A DNA stretch of 64,000 bases from positions 11,781,971 to 11,845,970 of the forward strand of contig OX463785.1 in assembly GCA_949825025.1 (NCBI GenBank), written 5' to 3'. This document shows positions 24,754 to 36,851 of the stretch, in pieces. Numbering within the stretch: position 1 is the first letter of the stretch; each line of letters begins with the position of its first letter. The position numbers and the translations under genes are program-made. The notes beneath the pieces are model-generated. The model was given only the letters and a program-made list of their open reading frames with translations. It made no database searches and was not told the origin of the DNA. The stretch is from Siphlonurus alternatus. Lineage: Eukaryota; Arthropoda; Insecta; Ephemeroptera; Siphlonuridae.

Positions 24754-25967
24754 ATTAATTTGTTAAAAATATTAAAAATAAAATTTATTGTTTATTTAAT
24801 TTTTTAGTTAATATTTACTGTTACTTGTAAATAATTTTTATATTTTTTGCAAAGCTTGCGAAGTATAAAATCAATATCAAAGACTCTTGGTCTTCATTTA
24901 GATTTGTTTTATTCGAGAGTGAAAAACTATGAGCTGTAAAATGGAAGGGCCCGTGTTTCTCTGATTGGTTACTAATCCGATGGAGTTAACTCCGAAGGAA
25001 ACATGAAGAGATCAATCTGAGGGATTTTAAAACTTTTCCAACTGATGCATTTTTTCTATAGAAATCTTCACAAAGTTTATTCACCCCTGGTAAAATATTC
25101 CAATTAAAAACAATTTCAATGATCACCATGATGAAGCATTCTCAATGGGATTTTCTAACAAGAAAAAAATTTATTTTACAAAATATTTAAAAAAAATTGA
25201 TAAACTCCCTTTGTTCTTCTCTTTTTCAACATTATTTAGTCTACAGCTCTATAAGACTTTTAGGAACTTTATTTTCCAACATATAATACTATAATTAGAG
25301 TTTTAAATTTAGGAATTTTCAAAATTCAATATATTGATTATGTTAATAAGTTAAAAAGACATGTTGATCGAGATATTAATTTATTTTGAGTCTGTCATTT
25401 ATTAGAAATGTATTGTTTACAGTCCTCTCATCTTTGGTTCGTCAGATACAAACAGATGCAGTGAACCGAAAACATGATACGAATGTCATTCATAAAATAA
25501 TTTCTTTCTTTATACCAATTTTCTCTACTTGATATATTAATTTTAGGTTGTTAATGTTTTCTTCAAGCCTATTTTACAGTTATAAAAAAAAACATATAAT
25601 TAATATTAAATTTTCAAAAAAATTATATTCGTAAAAATATAATTAAAAATAAACCAATACTTTTAATTAATTAATAACAATAATTATATAAATTTTTAAA
25701 AAGTTTACATTATAGTTTTTGTAAAATAATGTATTTTTTATAATTTAAACAATATTATTTATTTTTATATTTACTAAGTACACTACACACAAAACTGAAA
25801 TCTAGTTGAAAATCTGAGAAAAGATGATTTCCTTATTTTGTTTCCTTTTAGAGAATATCTTGCTAATTAATAGTAATTTTCAATATTGACTTGTTTATCA
25901 ATAATTATAAACTTCATCGAATACATGGATAATTTTACTTTAAAAAAATGAGAATATTCACCTGAAT
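24754..25967. other. AT-rich stretch, nothing recognised
   Basis: No supportable gene or repeat. Confidence 0.4.
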
Positions 25968-26551
25968 AGTTATGGTAAAAATACTGGAACACGTCGCACA
26001 CTTTGGTGTTGAAATGAATACCATCTCAGTTTACTCTCACTCAGTGCTGAACTGGCAACGCTGTATATTAGACTCTGTGAGGAGATGACTCTGAGTCACT
26101 TCACCTGAACTCCGATGGTCAGATAAACCAAGAGAGTGAATTGATTGTAGTACTCATTTCAACATTTAAGGTATAGATAACATGCCCAATGTTAATATTG
26201 TTAATAAAAATCCCATTCATGAAAATTATGAAACAAATTTTGAATGTTACATACCTTATCAGTAGGTAAAATATCAGGTATAAAAATTCGAGCTAGTCAT
26301 TAAGTTATGAACTATTAAAGTTCACTAATTTAACATAGAAGTTCCATTTCTCCATGTAAAATTAGTCAACTTTAAAAATTAATAACTTGAAAACTAGCTT
26401 GTTTTTGTATACCTGATATTTTACCTACTGATAAGGTATGTAAAGGAGAACATTTTAAATTGTTTTCATAATTTTAATGAATAGGATTTTTATTAACATT
26501 AGGCGTGTTATCTCTACCTTAAACATACGACTTGTTCCAGTTTCCATAACT
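25968..26551. mobile_element. AGTTATGG-ended element (family M, copy 2) split by a MITE
   Basis: Left end AGTTATGG ... CTGGAACACGTCGCAC and right end GACTTGTTCCAG ... CCATAACT form inverted repeats of about 30 bp or more; TTGAAATGA lies next inward on the left and TCATTTCAAC before the insertion. The TTAA-ended MITE at 26166-26522 interrupts it close to its right end. Confidence 0.78.
26166..26522. mobile_element. TTAA-ended MITE (family A relative), 357 bp, nested
   Basis: Ends TTAAGGTATAGATAAC and GTTATCTCTACCTTAA match family A, but the interior differs (arms ACCTTATCAGTAGGTAAAAT and complement). It is inserted into the element at 25968-26551. Confidence 0.85.
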
Positions 26552-27149
26552 GTACCTTGTAGTATTTTTTTTTCCCACACACCTTGTTCAATCAATAAAA
26601 TACGGTACAAATTTACTAACATTATGCTTCAAGTTCTTGATAAATAAATTCCTCTGTACATTAATGTAATGATAATAATGCTGAATAAAAAAATTATGAC
26701 ATACATTTGAATGACGTCACAATACTAGTCGATAGTTTGACTGCAACCAACATAGACTGTTTATATTTTCTTTTGTTATGAACTCTTTGAAAAGCAGAGC
26801 ATGTATTTCATTCAAGTTAAAAGCTCTCTTACTAACGTTTGACTTTGCAATAATATTTTCTACCACTATGACTGATCCATACTATATTCTCAATTTGTTG
26901 CATGCTTAGAATGAATAAAAAATATATTTAATATTTCAAAATGTCTGTTTTTATTGTAATTTTATTATATTACTTATAATCAAGTTATATATTTTTACCA
27001 TTATAATTTTTATTAAGAAATTGGTTAAAAGTTTCTTGGAATATTATAATAATTTATAGCATTAAATTATTATATTGATCCACTTTTATAAACCCTATAG
27101 AATATCAAGAAATGGCTATTTTTTAAGTCAAATAAGTTGTCACTTCTAT

Positions 27150-27252
27150 GGTCGTAAGTTGCAGCCATCTATCCGAGAATAATCTGAGGATTATCCGTGG
27201 ATTATTTACTAATTAAATTTTTTCTAGGATAGGTTGGCTGCAACTTACCGGC
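27150..27252. mobile_element. ~103-bp MITE with GTAAGTTGCAGCCA arms
   Basis: GGTCGTAAGTTGCAGCCA on the left and TGGCTGCAACTTACCGGCC on the right, with inner ATCTATCC and GGATAGGT. Confidence 0.75.
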
Positions 27253-27464
27253 CATCCTTACTCAATTTCGGTAATTGCAATAACTGAAGAATTTATAAAT
27301 ATATGATGTAAAATATAAAAATCATCATTACCTATAAACTTATAGCGCTGCAAAATATTTTAAAGTACCCGTTATGTATATAATGGCAACACTATAATAA
27401 TGTATTATAATATAGACACAGCCATGGGAATTACATAGTTATAACCCCTTGATTTTACCAAATA

Positions 27465-27545
27465 CTGTTCCGCACAACATGCCAGCTAAAGAGGTTGCAT
27501 AAGATAAAATCTTGCAGGCGTTGAAAAAAATGGCGGCTGATATAT
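27465..27545 (+). repeat. Dispersed repeat with AAAATGGCGGC (copy 1)
   Basis: Aligns with 32345-32445: GTTGCATAA, TCTTGCAGGCG or GTTTGCAGGCG, then AAAATGGCGGC, which equals a YY1-type binding consensus. Element identity is unknown. Confidence 0.5.
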
Positions 27546-28364
27546 TACAACTGGAATTTTTGATTCGCTGGTATTTAATTTATTTTAAATAATTTTATTT
27601 TATTTTTTATTTCAATGTAATTACTGAGTAATATGTGAATAAAAAAAAGTTAGTTGGCAATAAATTGTTATCCATTTTTTATGTTATGGAATGGATATAC
27701 TACTTGTATATCCATTCTATATATAAATGAGTTTATAGTTGTTTTAAATTGCTTGAAATTGCTTGCATACTTGAAAAGTAAAAACAAAAAACACTAATAA
27801 GCATTTTTTTAACAAGCATTTTTAATGTTCAGCACAGCGTTTAAATCACTTTTAAAATTGTTATAACGTTTTACAACACTATGCTAACAAACAAATATAT
27901 AAACAACATGCAAATAATGATAAGAACCCTTGTTATTTATAAACAAGTAAGTTTTGGCTCTGCTATTTCGGTAGGGAGTTATTTCTCAAATCCTGTCTGC
28001 CTAAGCTGGCGATAACAAATGAGGTTGGTCCAACGTGATAGATGAGATGGACCGTACAACGTGACATTTTTGTGTGACTTCAACTTGTAACAAGTACACA
28101 CTGACGTAAATGTACCAATAAAGACACACTGTCAATGGTGATAATATAAACAAATGAAATTCTAAAATGATCTTGCTTGCCATTTCTTCCATGTCTGTAG
28201 TGATGGTTTGATTTTTGTTTGTATTTTTTTTTTGTAATTTTTAAAAACAATAAAATTGTAGATATTTTAGGATTGATTGTAGGAGATTATAGAAATAAAA
28301 ATTCTTAAATTTGAATACAATCTGCCATTACCTATATAAAAATTGCAACCAGTTGATACATTTT
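27546..28364. other. AT-rich stretch, nothing recognised
   Basis: No supportable gene or repeat. Confidence 0.4.
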
Positions 28365-28450
28365 ACTACAAGAACCATGGAAACCTGTAGCAGGAAGCCC
28401 GGCACACGCTCTGTAAGGTATGCTTAATAAGACACTTGTTCAAACCTTTG
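28365..28450 (-). repeat. Dispersed repeat (family R, copy 1)
   Basis: The minus strand shares GGTTTGAACAAGTG and CTTCCTGCTACAGGTTTCCA with the plus strand at 45785-45850. Possibly a SINE fragment (GGTTTGAAC resembles a pol III B box). Confidence 0.55.
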
Positions 28451-28573
28451 AAAGTCATAAATATTTTATATTCTATACCAGTTTCAATCAACTATCCTCA
28501 TTATCCCTTATGGCATGTGTTTTAATATTTTTGACAAAGATTGTAGAAAAGTTAGAAACATTTAAGTATATAT

Positions 28574-28751
28574 GGGGGGACATTCACGAAGCAATTTAAC
28601 CCCCACTTTAGCCTCGATTTTTATCCCTGGTACTAAACATGGTGCTAAACTAGGTGCTTAACATGGTTAGCTCCTGGTTTAGCATCATGTTTAGCACCAG
28701 GGATAAAAATTGAGGCTAAAGTGGGGGTTAAATTGCTTTGTGAATGCCCCT
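28574..28751. mobile_element. 178-bp hairpin MITE, GGGGACATTCACGAAG ends (family G, copy 3)
   Basis: Long inverted arms include AATTTAACCCCCACTTTAGC and TTTATCCCTGGT. The interior differs from the 24609 and 55647 copies though the ends are shared. Confidence 0.85.
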
Positions 28752-29144
28752 CATTATTTCATTCAAGGCATACGTGAAATGCAAGATTTTAGAATTCACT
28801 TAGTCTTCGAAAAATCAATTATTCACGTGCCATATCAACGCGACAATTATCAAGTGGCTATTAAAAATATTGTAATTTGATAGAAAAAAAACTTGTTTCT
28901 GTTTTATGCGTAATAATTAATTACACATTTTAAATTTGTTTCCTTTCCTAGAAACGATCTAATTAGTCAATTAGATTGGAAATTAAAAAACTAATTATAG
29001 TAAAAAATAATATGTTTTTTGTATCATGTAATATTTTTTACAACAACTTTTAAATAACATTTTAAATTGAAATCTGTTTTTCAAAGGTTTCTCTTGACTT
29101 CTTGGTACTGAAAGTAATATAAAATTTCTTTTCTAAAAATTTCT
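28752..29144. other. AT-rich spacer
   Basis: Nothing recognised. Confidence 0.4.
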
Positions 29145-29345
29145 TACCAAGGAGAACAGGAGCGCAACCTTACGGGTGAAGCGTAAGCTAACAATAAGTT
29201 CGCTTTCAGTTCTCAAAACATGGCGGCGATTTTCCCATTTAAAAGCATTGCACACCTTCATTTGTTTTCTGAAAGTACGAACGTTATACGGTCACGTTGG
29301 GAAGATAGAAGTCTGCGCTCCTTTTCTCCTTATTTCTTACCTCCC
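29145..29345. mobile_element. Degenerate palindromic element with ATGGCGGC inside
   Basis: CAAGGAGAACAGGAGCGCA on the left pairs loosely with TGCGCTCCTTTTCTCCTT on the right, and TTCGCTTTCAG with CTGAAAGTACGAA inside. Confidence 0.5.
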
Positions 29346-30074
29346 CTAAAATTGCAAATATGATTTTTTTTTTCTGTATTGGTGCTACAGTGCCATCAAA
29401 TAATGCAGGGGATAAAGTTCTTGTGTTATATATAATAATAATAACATTAAAAATAAAATAAATGTTATATTTCATTTAGCTGGTTTTCATTGTGATAGGG
29501 CATATCACTCACAACTACATTGAATTATGTCCTTCTAAAAATGTTTAGCTCTTAAAGAGATTGGAGATGATTGATCTATATCATTCTAAGTTCAAGGTAA
29601 ACATATATATTATAATAGAGTACATAACATATTGGATGGTTAAGAGATGTAATTTAAAATGCAAATGCGAACGGGAGTTATAATCCAAACTAATCCAAAA
29701 TGTTAATAAACATAGCAACAAATCTTCTTCAATACTTTGCATTCTCAAGTATTTTTGTAATCCAATTAAATCTATCGAATTAGATTTAAGTTTAACGTAA
29801 ATAGATGAATGTAGTTTTTCACTTTTTTTGTGCGTACAAATTAATTAAAATTCCTCGTATCCAAAGGGAGAAACAAATGTTACTGCTGAAATAATACAAT
29901 TAAAGGTATTATTTAATTATTTACAATATATTCCTCATACAAATTAAAAACAAATATGTTTACATAAATTTGATGTAAAATTGTTTATATAACAGAAAAA
30001 TGCTTTAAATTATTCCAATTAAAAAATTCATTATTTTTTAATTGTCTTGCATACCTCTGGACATCACGCAATTT
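29346..30074. other. AT-rich stretch, nothing recognised
   Basis: No supportable gene or repeat. Confidence 0.4.
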
Positions 30075-30225
30075 ACTACTGCTTTGTTTGTAGGCATTAC
30101 CATACAATCTAGAGGCGTGGTGAAGCTATACTATTCTGATATTGATAGACTGGGTGTTCTTTTTACCTGACACAAAATTGCAAATCTGCATCTCTCTGTC
30201 TATTGGAGCTGCAGTTCTAGCAAGG
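30075..30225 (-). repeat. Family O fragment (copy 2)
   Basis: Reverse-oriented match to 17466-17620: CTTTGTTTGTAG, GAGGCGTGGTGAA and GGAGCTGCAGTTCTAGCAA. Head-to-head with copy 3. Confidence 0.65.
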
Positions 30226-30366
30226 AGTACGGTTCGTATTGACTAGAGGTACACATGATTTTTGGCAGAGAAAAAAAAATAAATACATTAATAATGTAAA
30301 TAAGTAAAGAATTGCCCATAGGTAACACACGTCTCAAAGAAAATCTTTTTCATCAATGGACAACCC

Positions 30367-30677
30367 TACATGAAATTATTTTATTGCAGAAATGAATAGA
30401 GGGTACCAAATTATGTTACTTTGAATTTTTTCAGATTTTTTTGACACCCGGAACTATTTTTAAATAATTATTGAAAGTTCTTTAAGTTAAGTTGGCACCC
30501 CTGAATCCTTAATAAAAAGATTAGGACCGAGACGCCTATTGACGCCTTCAGGGGGCGTGGCCGAACTTTCAATAATTATTTAAAAATAGTTCTGTGTCTC
30601 AAAAATATCCGAAAAAAATCAAAGTAGCATAATTTGGTACCCTCTATTCATTTCTGCAATAAAAAAATTTCATGTAT
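30367..30677. mobile_element. Family B relative with CATGAAAT ends (copy 3)
   Basis: Keeps ATTGCAGAAATGAATAGAGG and TATTTTTAAATAATTATTGA arms but has different outer ends (TACATGAAAT / TTTCATGTA) and a different centre lacking TGACGTCA. Confidence 0.8.
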
Positions 30678-30724
30678 TTTGTCTACTATCTGAAATCTTG
30701 ATATTTATGTATATACGGAGAGCA

Positions 30725-30900
30725 TGAACTTTACTCCTCATTTGCTAGAGCTGCAGCTTCAATAAAGATATGCAGATTTACAATTTCGGGAGAGGTTCGA
30801 AGAGTACTCAGTCTATCAATATCAAAATAGTTTTGATTCACCACACCTCCATAGACTTCGTTGTAAAGCTTACAAACAAAGCAGGAGTTTAAAGTTCGAC
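30725..30900 (+). repeat. Family O fragment (copy 3)
   Basis: GCTAGAGCTGCAGCTTCAAT, TTCACCACACCTCCATAGAC and AACAAAGCAGGAG match 17466-17620 in the same orientation. Confidence 0.65.
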
Positions 30901-31745
30901 GTATCAATTTTTAAACGATTTTGGTAATTTGTTATAAATCTGGATATATTTATGCATGGACTCATTTTCAACTCATGGCCTTTGTTATATACTACTGTAT
31001 ATTTCTCGGTAATTAAACTCCCTATCATCATGTAACAACAGCTCTAAGCCTCGGATGATGTATCAGACATATCGATAATCAATGCAACATGTTTACTTCT
31101 ATACTAAGTATTTTTTTTTACATACTTCAACCTGATATGTTGGTAGTACCGTTACTATGGTGTAACATAAGCATTATATAAAAATAAATTATAACCTCTT
31201 TATAAAATATTCATATAAAATTTACATAATTTTGTTAGCACAGAGGAAACTGTATATAATGTAAATTTCTTAATTTGTTTGCTTATCTAATTATTTTAAT
31301 GTAATTAATTTAATTATAATAATTATAAACAAATTTTATCACATAATTTGTTTTGTTTATAAAGTATTCAAGAAGTCCGTGAAACGAATTTATTTTGTGA
31401 AACGTAAAATGTAGAAATAAAATATTATAATTTTGTTTGTGAAGTATACTGCGGAGTAAAAAGTTGAGTCCAACATTTTTTTTTTTTACTTTAATTTAAG
31501 CAGAAAAAGAAAACAAAAATTGCACTAATTTTTTTCAAAGGAATAAAACAGTATTTCTATCAAATCCACAATTTTTTTTAATGATGATTAGAAAAATATA
31601 CTGTATTTATTTTTAATATGGAATTATGAATAAGCTGCTATTGATAGCTAATATAAGTTCTAATCCCCTGCATGTTTACTAATGAGTGAGTTGCCCCAAT
31701 TTTACCGCATTATATAAAAGTAGTGACCATTAATTAGCAATGTAT
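30901..31745. other. AT-rich stretch, nothing recognised
   Basis: No supportable gene or repeat. Confidence 0.4.
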
Positions 31746-32050
31746 ACAGTATCGACCTCACAATTTTTATTGCAAAAATGGATAGAGGATGTTAAAGTTA
31801 TGCTACTCTGATTTTTTTCCGATTTTTTAGAGCCCGTATTGTTAAAAAGTTTTGCTCAGGTCGGGATTGAACCCACACCCCTTTTAGGTCCTATTCTTTT
31901 TTTTAAAGAGAGGCGTCACTTTCTCTGTTCTTTCAATGATTTTTTAAAAATAGTTCCCGAACTCTAAAAAATCTGCAAAAATCAGAGTAACATAACTTTG
32001 CACCTTCTATCCTTTTCTGAAATAAAAAATTTTGAGGTTGATACTACATA
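31746..32050 (-). mobile_element. Family B MITE with T-arm-like centre (copy 4)
   Basis: Family B arms, but the centre on the minus strand reads GGTGTGGGTTCAATCCCGAC, matching a tRNA T-arm and a pol III B box. Related centres occur at 44646 and 56643. Confidence 0.85.
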
Positions 32051-32344
32051 GAAATATAATTCTAGAGAATCTAGAGCAATATGATCAAATTCTTTTTATT
32101 GTACAAGTTCCTAATACATTTTCACACATAATACAATAGCAAGTACAAATTAAATAACAAGATACACAAATAATTTAAAAAACATAAATATATAAAAAAA
32201 TAAATAATTAAAATTGCGATTGAGAATTTTTTAAGTATAAATTAATTTATTAATACATTTGGTCTATTTTGTAGTCATAATTATGTTATTTATTATATAA
32301 TATAAAACTGAATGAGTTATAGGTTATAGTAAGGAGGATTATGA
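32051..32344. other. AT-rich spacer
   Basis: Nothing recognised. Confidence 0.4.
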
Positions 32345-32445
32345 GCCCCTTCCAAAAAATGAATGCAACACGTATAACAGGTGTGCTGAAAAAGTTGCAT
32401 AACTATCAAGTTTGCAGGCGCAAAGTAAAATGGCGGCCACAAAAC
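32345..32445 (+). repeat. Dispersed repeat with AAAATGGCGGC (copy 2)
   Basis: Shares GTTGCATAA, TTGCAGGCG and AAAATGGCGGC in order with 27465-27545. Confidence 0.5.
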
Positions 32446-33457
32446 TTACAAACACATTGATTATTGTCAATTCAAATTGATTTTAATGATGAATTTAATG
32501 TGTATAACATTCTTTTGTGTATTAAAAAACTGTGAAAATAAGTAAAGAAATTAAATATTATTTTTAATATTTTTTAAATATTGTATTACAACAAAGAAGT
32601 TTTTTTCGGTGGTAATTCTGATTATTTAACCATGACCATAAAATATTTCTCTCAGGTTCAACTGATGAAAAATAGGGGAGGAAATCTAGATGTGTTCTAT
32701 ATTTATTGTATATAAATAGACTAGGGATAGTATTAGTACTGCGACGATCGTTTTTCATTGTCAAATACTATAGACTAGTATAGTTAGATATAAACCTATG
32801 TAGACTGAATTATAGGTTAAAAGCAGGAGCAGAAATTCATTTTACAAGACTTTTTTTGTTAGGACGCAGTTTCTAAATTACTCCAAGCCGCATCCCGCCA
32901 CTTACAATTTAGCTTACATTGATTTATCTTACTTTTATAATGATTTTTATCCAACTAAACACATTACAATTTCGGTTGAAATGGAAAGGTCAGTATTTGT
33001 TTTTAATATTTTATTTTAACCTTTGCAGTTTTAACTTTATTATTTTTTTTTTTATTTTGGAGCTGATTTTCATCGAAATAAAAGTTTAATTTTAACAATT
33101 TAAAATTATAGCTATATATATAGCTTACAAATGGAATTATAATAGTATCAGAATATATAAGAAATCTATTAAAAATTATTAATGGTGTAAATAATGTAAA
33201 ATATAATTACAATATTATATTTTAATTTTTTTTTTTTTTTTTTTTTTTTGGCTGATATTTTAATAGTAAATGTTTCATAGCCGTACAATATAACAATGAA
33301 TAATACACGATATTCATAAAATTCGTCAATAAATGTAAATGAGAGTTCGTATCAGATATATTTTGTATCAATAGAGGCAATTTATTATATCATATACAGA
33401 TGGTCTACGAGAGCATACACTATATAATGAATCGCACCTGATGTTATAACGCCTTGC

Positions 33458-33459
<2 letters not shown>
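32446..33459. other. AT-rich stretch, nothing recognised
   Basis: A 24-bp T run near 33226. No gene. Confidence 0.4.

Positions 33460-33533
<74 letters not shown>
33460..33533. repeat. (AT)n microsatellite, ~73 bp
   Basis: Uninterrupted AT dinucleotides. Confidence 0.95.
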
Positions 33534-33539
<6 letters not shown>

Positions 33540-33675
33540 TATGTATTTCGAAATATATTTGAGAATTTGAGATAAGAATTTTTCCTTTTAGCAATCGATT
33601 TATTATATTCAGTCAGAGTATTTTCAAAACATCATCCCTAGTCCGGAATAATGAGCTACCACGATTTCATTGCAA

Positions 33676-33780
33676 TAATGAGTTATCTGCTATTTCAGGT
33701 GAGCGCAATTATGAACTGTAAATTGGTATTAAATAAAGTTCATTTTCGCGCTCACCTGTAATAGCAGATAACTCATTATG
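33676..33780. mobile_element. ~105-bp hairpin, ATAATGAGTTATCTGC arms
   Basis: ATAATGAGTTATCTGCTATT with AGGTGAGCGC on the left pairs with GCGCTCACCTG and AGCAGATAACTCATTAT on the right. Confidence 0.75.
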
Positions 33781-34489
33781 TCGGACGACATGCTGTCTTA
33801 CTACAAGTATATATAAAAAAAAATGCTCACACTTATTTCAATAAATGAGTTTTGTTTAATATTATTAAAATTAGCTTAAATGCCATAATTAGAAAAAATG
33901 CAAATAAATTAATAACATTAGACATGTCTTACCTGTGATGCATAATGCTTTATTTGCACCTGTTATAGTAATTAATACGTATACTTGAAATTGATTGAAG
34001 AAAAAAAAAAAAAGAGAAAAAATTTGATATTGAACTTAACTAGAAAATCGCAAGTACGTTAAGTTATCTTTAATGGGTAATTGTAAAAACAAATCTTCTT
34101 TACTATAATTATTTCTTACGGATATTTCCGCATTAAATTCCCATTTTTTTTTACAGTTAGTGTAAAGAAAATAAATTTTTTTTACATATTTTAAAAGCTA
34201 ATTAAATTTCATTTTGTTGCAACATACCTTGTTTTTATATTTATTTACACATAAATTTTTTTTAATAACATGTATATCGAGTATATTATACTCGTTACCT
34301 ATAAAACATCTTTTGAATACAGTACGTAAGACAGTTTTCTAAAGATAGGGGGACATCTTTAGAAAATTGCTCATTATTATTTTCACAATGTGTTTCTTGC
34401 TTAAATCAATAATACACTAATAAGTTGTAAGGTTATATTTACAAATATTAAATGAGCTGATGAACTTTGCTGTAGTATAATATTTGGAA
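33781..34489. other. AT-rich stretch, nothing recognised
   Basis: No supportable gene or repeat. Confidence 0.4.
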
Positions 34490-34830
34490 TATGTCTTCAC
34501 CATGTTAATTTTTTACCATTGCTCCTCGGAGTAATTTTTATGCTAGAGCTAAGCTGATTGCTGTAGTATCAAGATAATTAGTAGCCTAAGTGCACAATTT
34601 GGCTAAATAAAGTCTGATTTAAATAAAATTATTTTTTAGTAATTTTTTAAATTTACATGCATTTTTCTAAAATATAAAAAAAAATACTTTTCTTTAAATC
34701 AGGCTTTATTTAGCCAAATTTTGCACTTGGGCTACTAATTATTTTGATACTACAGCAATCAGCTTAGCTCTAGCATAAAAATTACTCCGAGGAGCAATGA
34801 TCAATAATTAGAATGGTGAAGATACGTCAG
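34490..34830. mobile_element. ~340-bp palindromic MITE, ATTGCTCCTCGGAGTAA arms
   Basis: Arms of roughly 130-150 bp. The inner part (34518-34640 with 34690-34798) is almost perfect; the outer TCTTCACCAT / ATGGTGAAGA part is diverged. An AT-rich loop lies between. Confidence 0.85.
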
Positions 34831-36074
34831 TATTGCCAACAACCGATGCTACACCCAATTAATGCACTTAAATATATTATAATATAATTTACACAATGAA
34901 AATTATTGATTGTAATGTAGAATTGTAGAGTACGCGTCTTACTATTGTGTAAGAGCCATGAGAATAAAGTTTAACCCTAGCATTATCAAAGGAGAGGAGA
35001 GGGGTCGAAACTTTCCTTAACTTTTAAAGTGGGAAAAAGGTAAAAAAGATTACTCCAAAAATCTGAAAAAAAAAAAAAAAAAAAAAAACTTATTTTTAGT
35101 TAACAAGCAACGTATTTTTCCTCAAAATATTACGAGAAACATTTGATTTTTTTAGAACTTTTTTTTTTAGGGATTCAACTAGTGGGTTGTTTGGTTTCTT
35201 TATTACTTTTGCGTGGAAAAAAGGACAGTTAATAATTATTTAGGACACGTTTTATAATTCATTATTTGAACTACTTTTGAAGTTTTTGTGTCATAGTAGG
35301 ACTATAAAGACACAGAAATTTATTTTATGAAATAAATTTTCAGGAATATACTGTTAAAAAGTCAGTATTTAATTATTTTAATATTTTTTCTATGCTAGAG
35401 AATTGACGTGATATGAAATACTTTTTTATTCACTTAAATTTTAATTAATTATATTTATTTAATACAGTTCTATGTCATTCGTCATATTACAAAGAAAACA
35501 GATACATTACAAATTTACTATGTTATTTATATATACTTGAATATCATAATAAAATATTAATTAAACATAGTTAATTGTGTTTTTAAAATTGTTTTCAAAT
35601 GTAAAAAAAAAAGAAAGTATTTGGAAGCAAATCACAACTTAAATGTGTTATAAATGTGAGGCTTTCTGAAGTACATAGTACTATATATAATATACAGTAG
35701 TATACAATATACCACTATACAGCATAGTGTGTACTATATATTATGTATACTTTAAATTTTTGCTTACTGACGTTAAATCAATATATTTCTCATACTATAA
35801 TCCTTTGGAATTAAGATTCCCATCAATAGCGCAGAAACTGTTCGAACCAGAGTACTGTTTGTACGATTCCATATTAAACAGGTGATGCTGTTTAATGTTT
35901 TAGATGTCATTTTATTTTTTTAAATATCAAAATACCAATCCCCGTTTCTTTTTTTTTTTTTTTTTTTTTGTTAAAAGCTGTAATTTACCTTTGGATCAAA
36001 GTTCTTTGAGATCTCGAAAACGATCCCTTTGATTTAAAGTAAAATTGCAGGGAAGTCACCAACATTACCAACAA
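34831..36074. other. AT-rich stretch, nothing recognised
   Basis: A-run at about 35067-35088. Near 35670-35760 there are mixed TATA and ATACAGTAGTATAC inverted motifs. No gene. Confidence 0.4.
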
Positions 36075-36258
36075 TAAGCCGCGTTCACAATTGGTGTCAA
36101 ATTTTTCTAGACGCAGCGTCAAAAGCCTCTGATTGGTCAAAAAACTGATGCGCGCATGCGCGTGATTTTTAGAAGCTTGGAATTGCAAGCTTCAGACGCT
36201 TGACGCTTCTGACGCGCGTCTAGAAAAATTCGACGCTTTTTATTGTGAACCCGGCTAT
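36075..36258. mobile_element. MITE with AAGCCGCGTTCACAAT ends (family F)
   Basis: Left TAAGCCGCGTTCACAAT and right ATTGTGAACCCGGCTATA, with inner TTTTCTAGACGCAGCGTC and GACGCGCGTCTAGAAAAA arms and a GCGCGCATGCGCG centre. Confidence 0.8.
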
Positions 36259-36697
36259 AGATTACATAAAGTGTTTCAAGAATCTATTTCTTAAGAAATT
36301 ACTCAACTTTTTAAAATTTATTTCATTTGTTTTCTTCTTACATTTTTATTATTTCTTCTTCTTATTGTCAATGTAACGGGTAGATATATAGTATACATTT
36401 AAATTTATAAAATGCCCACACATTTTTCATTAAAAATAGGCAATAATGTATATATTAAGACTGCATGTTTACAAATTGAATCCCTCATAACCTAAAGTTT
36501 TAGACAGGTAATTTTAGAAAAATTTACAAACTTTTTGGATGTTTAAGTTCACGCTGGATTAGATGCTACGAGAGTTTCAAAATTTCAAAGCTAACGAAGC
36601 AGAGAATTGCAATTAATTTTTACTTCATCATAAAATCAGCACAATTTTATAACTTTTAACATACCTTTAATTTACAATGGAGGAGATATGAGCAGCT
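36259..36697. other. AT-rich spacer
   Basis: Nothing recognised. Confidence 0.4.
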
Positions 36698-36851
36698 ACA
36701 GTAGCCGTCACATTTAACTGGCTCATGGTCGTGTTTGTAACGCTCTTAGTCATTGGTAGCTGGTTTGTAACGAAGAACATCATTGGCCGAGCTGAGCCGA
36801 ATGACTCCCGAGCGCTTCCGACCATGAGCCAGTTAAATATGACGGCTACTG
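36698..36851. mobile_element. MITE with ACAGTAGCCGTCA ends
   Basis: AGTAGCCGTCACATTTAACT and GGCTCATGGTCG on the left reappear inverted at the right. About 154 bp with a GC-richer centre. Confidence 0.82.
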
